A stretch of 25,960 bases of DNA from NCBI GenBank assembly GCA_001970955.1, contig MPUH01001020.1, positions 1 through 25,960 on the forward strand, read 5' to 3'. The translations under genes were made by a program, and so were the position numbers. Source of the stretch: Stentor coeruleus. Lineage: Eukaryota; Ciliophora; Heterotrichea; Heterotrichida; Stentoridae. The notes beneath the pieces are model-generated. The model worked only from the letters and a program-made list of their open reading frames with translations, was not told where the DNA came from and did not search any database. Shown here one piece after another: positions 17,983 through 25,271 of the stretch (position 1 is its first letter; each line of letters opens with the position of its first letter).

Positions 17983-19371
17983 TTCATCTTAAAATTTGTA
18001 TTTAAAAGTGTTAATAAAATTATGTAAACTATAGGGTAAATCTTCTTTTAAAATTAATGTTTGAGATTAAAGTTTAATGTAATTTGTTAGTAAATATTAT
18101 GAAAAAATAAAAAAAAATAGATATTGGGGATTTTATTGTTGTGATGTATAATTTTAAGAAATCAGATGTTTTTATATAGAATAAACTATCAAAATTTTTA
18201 GGATATATAATATAAGCTTTTGATATTATAGTTAAATAATCTTTTTTCGAATATGATTTGAAAATCTTAACTGAATAGATTTTAAAGAAAATATAGTAAA
18301 GTAAAGTTTTTATCTTAAAGAAAAAATACTTTATTTCGATATTAATGTATGATTTATATTTTTATAATAAGATTAAAATAAGATAGACAAATTTATGGTA
18401 TATTTAGGATGGTATTAGAGATAAAACATTATGAAGATGTGAATGGGTTATGAAAATTATAAAGATGCTGATATCTAGAAGTAAAAATGATGAAGGGATT
18501 ATAATATTTGAAGATTTTAGGAATGTTTCGGATAAAGTACTTAATTTAAAAGCCTGGTTTTTATTGAGATATACAGATTTTAAATCTGTATAAAAGAATG
18601 AGAATTTGGACATAGATATAAATGCTAATGAAAGAAACCTTGAGGATTTTTTGATTTTTAGATTTGAATTGCAATTTTTTTTTTCTCTGATAATTCGAAG
18701 ACAAATTGTAAGAAAAAACTCACACCATTTAAAAAAATGGGTAAAGGCACGATGATAAGATTTAGAAAAATGAATACCCTGGGTTGATAAATGGAGAAAA
18801 AGTTAAAAACTTTTGATTCCTGAAAATATTGGGAATTGAATTCGAATAATAATCCAATTTAGTTAAAAGAAAACTATGGATAAAAGAAGAAACATTATTT
18901 TATCATCATGATAAAGAAAATTATCCCACAAAGTGAGGTATAGAAAGTGCTACAAAATATAAAAAAAACTCACGACAAAAATATAATTATTCAAACAAAT
19001 TAAACAATTTTTGATTTTCATTAAAAATTTTAGTTTACAATCTTTGCCATTTACTACCTAATCACATCAACTACTCTTATTATCAAATCAGCCTTTAAAA
19101 ACCCCATAAATCTTCTTATAAATAAAACATCAAATTATAATCCCTATAAAAATCCTAATACCAAATTATTTCCACTATCTCTAAATCACATAAAAAATCT
19201 ACTTTCATTCTCGAACTTCTTATATAAAAACCAAATTTCTCTATAAAAACCCCAACATCTCTAAATAATCTTGATAAAATTTCCTAATCCTCATATAATA
19301 AAACCTATTACTACATTCATAAATCAAAAAAAAATCCTTGTAAGATAAAATATAGAGAATATAATATTAAA
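17983..19371. other. 1.4-kb spacer with a possible decayed coding segment
   Basis: It is G-rich and C-poor on the + strand to about 18900 and A/C-rich from 18950 to the next gene. Within it, 18409-18960 (+) reads in part like protein but with frame breaks; see the separate entry. No RNA gene is recognised. Confidence 0.5.
18409..18960 (+). pseudogene. Possible decayed or multi-intron coding segment, family unknown
   Basis: From 18450 the + strand reads MKIIKMLISRSKNDEG, then IIIFEDFRNVSDKVLNLKAW, then FLLRYTDFKSV before TAA. A 15-nt GT...AG unit (GTATAAAAGAATGAG, 18588-18602) sits exactly over that stop. If removed, the frame continues NLDIDINANERNLEDF for another 50 or so residues to a TGA. 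Further along the same frame, protein-like runs (IPWVDKW, LLIPENIG) are split by stops. A short preceding run (MVLEIKHYEDVNGL from 18409) is in another phase. The intron end TGAG is unlike the others here. It could be a pseudogene or a chance purine-rich frame. The minus-strand frame opposite is Ser/Phe/Ile-rich and less credible. Confidence 0.3.
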
Positions 19372-19788
19372 ATGGCTGCACAAAAGAACAAACAAGGTCT
19401 TATTGTTAATGTGGAATATGCCAAAGAAGAAGTAAGAAGGCCTATTATTACACAAGTAATAGTTGAGAAAATTGAAAACTTACCTGGTTCAACAACAGGA
19501 GCTGGAAGTGGAGATTTTCATCAGTATAGAAATCTTAAACGAAGAGAAGAAGCTAGGCTTGAAATGATGGAAATTGAATATAGAGAAAGGAAAATTCGTG
19601 AAGAATTCGAAAGACTAAGAGAATTCAACAAGCAAAAATGCACAGAAAAAACTGCGAAAAAAGCACTCAAACGTAAGAAAAAAAAGGAATACAAAAAGAT
19701 GAAGAAACTGCAAATCACAGATGAAAAATCGGAAAAAACTATTGATGAATGCGTAAAAAAACAAAAAATTGAAGAAAATTCCGTTTAA
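19372..19788 (+). CDS. PRKRIP1: PRKRIP1-like spliceosomal protein (DUF1168)
   Basis: The 138-residue product carries the family signature at residues about 39-61: GSTTGAGSGDFHQYRNLKRR, matching the PRKRIP1 core GS.aGAGSG.FH.YR.lRRRE. A long charged helix follows (EARLEMMEIEYRERKIREEF) and then a Lys-rich tail with nuclear-localisation character. In humans the protein bridges parts of the late (C*) spliceosome, and the conserved core is what is retained here. The usual N-terminal segment (the RTPNDLQR...-type stretch) is missing, so the protein is shorter than the roughly 185 residues typical in animals. It is intronless and stops at TAA. Its last 8 codons and stop are duplicated just downstream. 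Confidence 0.88.
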   Translation: MAAQKNKQGLIVNVEYAKEEVRRPIITQVIVEKIENLPGSTTGAGSGDFHQYRNLKRREEARLEMMEIEYRERKIREEFERLREFNKQKCTEKTAKKALKRKKKKEYKKMKKLQITDEKSEKTIDECVKKQKIEENSV

Positions 19789-19914
19789 CAAATAATTAAC
19801 AACAGTTAAGAGAATTATGTTTTTTTTTTTTTCATTTTTTAAAATTGAAGAAAATTCCGTTTAACAAATAATTAACAACAGTTAAGAGAATTATGTTTTT
19901 TTTTTTCATTTTTT
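19765..19914 (+). repeat. Tandem duplication of the PRKRIP1 gene end (period 76)
   Basis: The stretch from 19765 (AAAATTGAAG...) recurs from 19841, covering the last codons, the stop and about 50 nt of 3' flank. The copies differ in T-run length (13 versus 11). There is no N between them. It may be a real tandem duplication or a collapsed assembly joint. Confidence 0.8.
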
Positions 19915-20682
19915 CTTTCTTGTATGTGCCTGTCATAATTCTATAAAACACTTAAATTTCATCAATTTTCTTATGCTTTTTATAAGAAATATTCTTTTGA
20001 TTTATATTTTCTACTTATGTTGTAATTCCTTTTATTTTCAAAACTAATTGATAATTATTGTATATTCTATAAATCATATAAAACATTATTTGTGTTTTAC
20101 GAATTACTTATCTTAGAGATTTTAATAATATTCATAATAAGCTTAATAAATAATATATTATATTACTCTCCAAAGCTATAAAAAAAGTTTTTTTAGTCAA
20201 CTTTTCTAATGGTTCTAATAATATTTTTATAAAATGTATTATCTACTGAAAAAAGCTCAAGATCATCTATAATAGAAAGTAAATTAAGTATATCTTCTAG
20301 TTTCATATTCTTAAACTCATTCACTATTTATAAAAGTAGAAGTATTATGAATTTAATGATATTTAAAAGGCTTAATTTAATAATATAATATACAATTTTC
20401 CTATAGTTTTGTAATGAAAAGTTAATATTTAGAATAATTTCAAATAGTTCATATTACACTAAATTATATCATTTTTATCATTACACATACTAAGTTTAAA
20501 AAATATAATTTATACACTTTATAATTCATAAACGTAATAATTATAAACTTCTTTAATAATAAAAGCTCCCACTCAACGGTAGAAAAGGTTCAAATCCACT
20601 AGTCTCTGAACTTTCATTTTGGTCTACTGAGTATTTAAGTANCACACTTTACAATTTATAAACGTAATAATTATAAACTTCT
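19789..20682. other. Spacer with a duplication at each end and a small minus-strand frame
   Basis: The left end holds the second copy of the PRKRIP1 3' end, and the right end holds the first copy of the 20513-20771 duplication. In the middle, a minus-strand frame at 20193-20306 reads MKLEDILNLLSIIDDLELF, then 18 more residues, and ends with TAA. With 37 codons it looks protein-like but has no recognisable family. It may be a relic of a larger gene. The rest is AT-rich without features. Confidence 0.4.
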
Positions 20683-20771
20683 TTAATAATAAAAGCTCCC
20701 ACTCAATGGTAGAAAAGGTTCAAATCCACTAGTCTCTGAACTTTCATTTTGGTCTACTGAGTATTTAAGTA
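20513..20771. repeat. 129-bp direct repeat around a single N (assembly joint)
   Basis: 20513-20641 and 20643-20771 are the same sequence with about four substitutions, separated only by N at 20642. The copies contain the end of the gene below. The one coding difference (CCG versus CCA) is synonymous, as expected for alleles or two assemblies of one locus. Confidence 0.85.
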
Positions 20772-22440
20772 TTTTTGGTTTGAATGTACATTCATTCATC
20801 TCATTTTCTTCTTTAATCCTCTTTTCCTGTTCACATTTTTCCTTCACCCATCGTTGTTTTTTCAAATTCCTTTCATACAAACTCTCAACTGACTTAGGTC
20901 TCATAATACTACTCTGATTAATCCTTGGCTGAAAATCAGGCTCTCTAGGTGGGGATTTCTGTTTACAAGTTTTCAAAACAACACTTCTCTCATCTGGCCT
21001 CAAAACTTTCATCAATATTTCCATACTTTCTTGAAACTCTGCGAAATTCAATTTTTCATTAAGTTCTCCCATTTCCTGCAGCAATGGGGATAATATTTTA
21101 AAAGTCCTAGGAGAAATAACAGATCTTTTTATCCCATCAGGGGTAATCCTTTCATATTCATCAGGTCGGAGTTCTTCGAAAATTTGTCTATACCTAAGTT
21201 CTTTAATTCTATTTAAAATCCTTTCACTTTGTTGTGAACTAAGTTTACTAGTCTGATGTGTCATTAAAGGTTTTTTATTCTCTTGGCTTTTTGATCTTTT
21301 TGAATACAAATACTCGCCTATGTTCTTTGGGTTAACTTCTCTCTATATAGAATTTACTCCTTTTGGCGGCCTTCCTGTAACAGGTTTAAATAATTCTTGG
21401 CCTGTTTTCGGGTCTTTATCTGTGTTTTTTGATGAAAGGTACTCTTCAATAGCTTTTCTTGACTGAGAAATTTTCTCCCTTTTTTCATTTAGCCTCGTTG
21501 AACGAGGCTGTGTTTTTTTCGAATCTTTTGTATCAGGGGCAAAAGGACATTGTTGTTTTATCCTATATATTTTATACAATTTTTCATTTAAAACTCTTTG
21601 TTTGTTTTCAGTCACTTTAGCATTTTCGTATAGTCTTACAAACCTATCTGGGGAGTTTTCATCTGAAACTTTTACAATTTTTTCACTGTTTTTACAGAGC
21701 AGCGGGGAAAATGTGCAAACACTTAACTCTTCAGCTAGTTTTTGGCCTCTTTTTCTTTCAATGTTTTCTTGTCGTTCCCTACCTTTTTTCAGTAGGAGTT
21801 CTTGTACTCGTGATCTATCAGTACTTTTTGCATTTATTTTAGGCCTGAATGTTGTATCTTTCATTTCAAGTTCGCTTCTTTGTTGTATATAATCATTTTT
21901 CTTTTTGTTTGCATTTTCTATAAACCTTAGACCTTTAAGGTACATTTTTTCACCATAATTGTTTAGTATAGGGCTTTTTGATGTTAAATGATCATTTGTT
22001 TCACGAGTTTCTTCTATTTTGATGGATTTTTCTTCAAATGATGGAGGAGTTGGTTTATTTGAATTAGGGGTGTTTTGACTAGGGACTCCTATTGAACTTC
22101 TTAATGATTCAAGATTGCTTCTTTTTGCCCGCGACTCATAGCTTTTGTTAACTGAAAGTAAAGTTGATATATCATCTTCAGCTGCTTGATATACTAGATT
22201 TTGTTCAATTTGTTCTATAAGTGCTTCTTTAACTTCAGAACCTAGTCTATGTTTAACACAAAAGTTCTCGGCTAGAGTATGTGGATCATCATCTTCTTTT
22301 ACTAAAATCTCATCTTTTCTTCCATCCCCAATATCAATTGTCATTATAAGAATTTCATTACCGATTTCTTCCATAGAGGTGTATCTTAGAGAATCTTGAC
22401 TATATTCTTCATATCGTTCATAAGGATTCCTTTTTTCCAT
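20683..22440 (-). CDS. Two-exon protein with ubiquitin-fold-like N-terminus and repeated F-x-P motifs
   Basis: Exon 1 is 22440-21358 (361 codons) and exon 2 is 21342-20683 (219 codons plus TAA), for 580 residues. They are joined across a 15-nt intron whose retention would stop translation. The joined region reads TGRPPKGREVNPKNIGEYLY, typical of a ciliate family. Residues 28-82 (ILIMTIDIGDGRKDE, then DDPHTLAENFCVKHRL) look like a small beta-grasp (PB1/ubiquitin-like) domain. The rest is charged and helical with repeated motifs: TFRPKIN (197), CTFSPLL (242), CPFAPD (298), LFKPVTG (350), PDFQPRIN (496) and CTFKPKI (546). Such repeats suggest a long scaffold, perhaps of basal bodies or cortex (weak inference). 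Read without splicing it looks like two genes. Confidence 0.83.
21343..21357 (-). other. 15-nt intron joining two frames
   Basis: On the minus strand the sequence is GTAAATTCTATATAG, in phase 0 after a Gly codon. Retained, it gives V-N-S-I-stop. Removed, it continues REVNPKNIGEYLYSKRSK into the second frame. Confidence 0.9.
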
Positions 22441-23127
22441 TGATTATTAAATTGTATTTAAAAATGAGGGAGATTTATGAAGATAAGGAAATTTTATGGA
22501 AAGATTTAGATTTGGGAAGTGGATAGGATTTTTTGTGGTGTTAGGGAATTCTTGTCGATTGGGTTGGGTGTTTTTGTTTTGGGTAAATGAGTTATTAAAG
22601 GTTTGGATTTATAAGATTAGAAAATGGAAATTGTGAGTAAAGTAAGTGGAGTAAAGGTTTATTTATAGGTTAAGGTTGAGGATTTAAAATTTTTGAAAAA
22701 ATGATTATAAGGTTTTATATGTTGTTTATTTGAGATAGTTAATATCATTATAATAAACATAAATTCATGGTTATATAAAATACATTAAATATACACAAAA
22801 AACCCTATAAATTTTTTATCGCTAACCTCTAAATCTTAAAACCCATAAAATCCATTATCAATAAAATATACTCTTAACCCCCTCCATTAAAAATTCTAAT
22901 CTTAACAATCTTAATATATCTTCTCATAACCAAAAATCCAATTTTTTTATCTTAAAACAAAGCCAATCATTTATAAAAAAATACATTCCTCTCATATACT
23001 CTACATATAAAAATCTATATGTCCATTCATAATCTTCAAACTGACCTAAAGGCGCCAATATTAAATAATAAAAATATTGCCCCTCTTGTTTAAATCGATC
23101 AAATCCAATCATAGTAAGCTTATAAAG
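22441..23127. promoter_or_regulatory. Divergent promoter region with G to C switch
   Basis: This spacer lies between two genes starting away from each other. 22501-22560 has 19 G and 2 C; 22861-22920 has 0 G and 14 C; the switch is near 22755. An 86-codon minus-strand frame (22924-23184) overlaps the next gene's start; it is rich in Phe, Tyr and Trp and is probably the complement of an A/C-rich promoter, so I do not count it as a gene. Confidence 0.55.
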
Positions 23128-24579
23128 ATGGCAAATCGCGAAAGATCTCGGAGTAATTCTCCTCAGAACTGTGTAAAACTTCATGTTAAAAACCTTCCTT
23201 TAGCATGTACTCAAGAATATCTAGCTCAAGCTTTCCGTCAGTTTGGAAAAGTGATGGATATCAAAATCATAAGAAAAGGAAGCAATGGGCAGCCTCTTCG
23301 AGACTGCGTATATGGCTTTGTAGGTCTAGAAAACTGGGAAACTGCAAACAAAGCGATGCAGACACTAAATGCTAATGGGTGGATTATAAATTTTAGCAGA
23401 GAAACTTTGCAAAAAAAACCTATCCCCCCGTCTAGAGACCAGGCAAAACATCTTCAGCCAAGTGAAAAGTCTTTTCATTACAATTCTCACAATACGAATT
23501 TAATGCTATCTAATGTAGCTAGAATTCATCCAACTCACCCTATAGACCATATTATGCTACTTAATTTTCTAAATAAACAACACCCTTCAGCTTCAAACAT
23601 TTCTGGTGTGCCTGAGCATATGAAAAAATGTTACATGGTTCGTGAAGTGTGGGTTGGGAATATCGCCCCGACTACAGATAAAAGAACTATCTATGATGGT
23701 TTCAAGAACTTTGGAGAAGTAGAAGCTATAGAGACGTTTTCTTTAAAAGGATTCGCGTTTATCAAGTACCGCAAGGTTGTGGAGGCAACAAGAGCTTATG
23801 AGCTTGGAGATGAGACTTTAATCGATGGAAGAATTGTCAAAGTAGCTTTTGCTGACCCATCACGGAGATTTGACATTGTAGGTGATTCTTCGATTTCTGA
23901 AGACCCTAATTTCAAACCTATAGACGATGAAAACATTAAAAATATATTTCTTGGTCATCCTTCAAAACCTCCTTCAATAATACCTTCAACACCACCTTCA
24001 TTACCGCCTTCGGTGAAGGTTTCTGTTGTCAATAATCCTATAAGTAAATCTGAGCCTAATCACAGTCTACCAACGGCTAAAGCTGAGCCAAGTACTAGTC
24101 TTGGCACTGTAGTGTGGTCTGGATTCATGACTCGAAGCAAAAACTACAGAGTTGGAATTGATGCAACTCTAGTCCAAGGCAACGATGATTGTTTTCCTTC
24201 CACATTATATCATGTTAATATCTCTCATAGAGTTCAATTATCAGAAATTACTAAGTTTTATATTTTGGCTCTTGTTATTTTAGAGTCTTCTAATGAAACC
24301 CAACAAGAAATTTTTGACGGGTATTTGAAATATTTCTCTGAAAAACAGAGGGCAGGATATATTACTATGAAAACATCAACACTTTATATATGTCCTCCAA
24401 TAGATGAAGCTAAGAGATTATACCCAGAAATCAAAGATAGCCAGCTGCTTGGGGTTTTTGTAGATACTCAGAGAAAGCCAGAGAAACAAAAAGATCCCCA
24501 TTTAGAAGAGATTATGAATCTTTTGAAAAACCCAGAGGCTATTAAGCATTTCAATACCCTCAAGCAATACTTAAAATAG
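23128..24579 (+). CDS. SPEN/FPA-like RNA-binding protein: two RRMs and a SPOC domain
   Basis: The start ATG gives MANRERSRSNSPQN, 483 residues; the frame is open 17 codons further up but without an ATG. RRM1 spans about 16-92 (RNP2 LHVKNL, RNP1 region CVYGFVGL). RRM2 spans about 172-245 (RNP2 VWVGNI, RNP1 KGFAFIKY). A Pro/Ser linker follows (PPSIIPSTPPSLPPS). A SPOC domain spans about 327-448: TVVWSGFMTRSKNYRVGI, then LVQGNDDCFP and the helix-strand end LLGVFVDTQRK. This architecture is that of the split-ends family (animal SPEN/RBM15, plant FPA), which binds RNA and recruits silencing, m6A or 3'-end-processing factors in the nucleus. The target here is unknown. It is intronless and stops at TAG. 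Confidence 0.9.
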   Translation: MANRERSRSNSPQNCVKLHVKNLPLACTQEYLAQAFRQFGKVMDIKIIRKGSNGQPLRDCVYGFVGLENWETANKAMQTLNANGWIINFSRETLQKKPIPPSRDQAKHLQPSEKSFHYNSHNTNLMLSNVARIHPTHPIDHIMLLNFLNKQHPSASNISGVPEHMKKCYMVREVWVGNIAPTTDKRTIYDGFKNFGEVEAIETFSLKGFAFIKYRKVVEATRAYELGDETLIDGRIVKVAFADPSRRFDIVGDSSISEDPNFKPIDDENIKNIFLGHPSKPPSIIPSTPPSLPPSVKVSVVNNPISKSEPNHSLPTAKAEPSTSLGTVVWSGFMTRSKNYRVGIDATLVQGNDDCFPSTLYHVNISHRVQLSEITKFYILALVILESSNETQQEIFDGYLKYFSEKQRAGYITMKTSTLYICPPIDEAKRLYPEIKDSQLLGVFVDTQRKPEKQKDPHLEEIMNLLKNPEAIKHFNTLKQYLK

Positions 24580-25271
24580 ATAGAATAATTCATGTAAACT
24601 TTTTTTGAGATAGGATTTTGGGGTTTCTATGCACTTTGGGGCTGAAAGTGAGTTTTTATTAATTGATAGGTTTGGATCGTATTAAATATTGAAATATGAG
24701 GATTTTTAATAGATTGGGTTAGAGAGAAAATAATGTATGAGTAGGATGGGTGATTTTAGGTGTGAAAGTAAGTTTTTATTAAGTTATGAATATAAATATG
24801 ATTTAGTTAATAAAATATGATTAGGTTGAAGATTTCGAAGAGNGATGGGTGATTTTAGGTGTGAAAGTAAGTTTTTATTAAGTTATGAATATAAATATGA
24901 TTTAGTTGATAAAATATGATTAGGTTGAAGATTTCGTAGAATTTTTGTTTTGATAAGTTTTGATGATTTTAGATTTCATTGTATTTGGAATGCTTCAGGA
25001 TATAAGAATGCATATTTTATATATATAAAAATACTTATTTAATTTTTAATCTTAGAATATCATGTTTTTTAAACAAAACTAATAATTAAAACTATAAAAC
25101 TTAGATATTGAAAGGTTTATTATTAAATAAAGGTGTTTATTTTAGTTATATATTTAATACTAAACTTTAATTTTAATCCTGATATTTATATGCTATTTTA
25201 TTAAGACTTATAAATGCTATTATATGCACATTCAATGATTAATATTAAATTCTGTACTTACTCAATCTAAT
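24580..25271. other. Convergent spacer with an assembly joint and a degenerate repeat
   Basis: The spacer is G/T-rich after the SPEN-like gene, then AT-rich. It holds a 98-bp duplication around N at 24843. A further diverged copy of its core (TGAAAGTGAGTTTTTATTAA) lies near 24641-24660. No open frame or RNA gene is seen. Confidence 0.5.
24745..24941. repeat. 98-bp direct repeat around a single N (assembly joint)
   Basis: 24745-24842 and 24844-24941 are the same apart from a few substitutions (TTAGTTAAT/TTAGTTGAT and CGAAGAG/CGTAGAA) and are separated only by N at 24843. This is the same arrangement as at the other two Ns. Confidence 0.85.

Noticed and set aside
18404-18613. 69-codon minus-strand frame rich in Ser, Ile and Phe
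   Set aside because: Composition is typical of the antisense of a purine-rich stretch; the + strand reading is more protein-like.
20513-20641. Second C-terminal copy of the F-x-P protein as a partial gene
   Set aside because: It is separated by a single N from an almost identical copy and carries a synonymous difference only, so it is best explained as an assembly overlap.
23077-23127. Upstream extension of the SPEN-like gene from a TTG codon
   Set aside because: There is no ATG in it, and the ATG at 23128 gives a normal start close to RRM1.
22924-23184. 86-codon minus-strand frame rich in Phe, Tyr and Trp
   Set aside because: It overlaps the start of the SPEN-like gene and lies opposite an A/C-rich promoter flank whose complement naturally gives aromatic codons. 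No family is recognisable.
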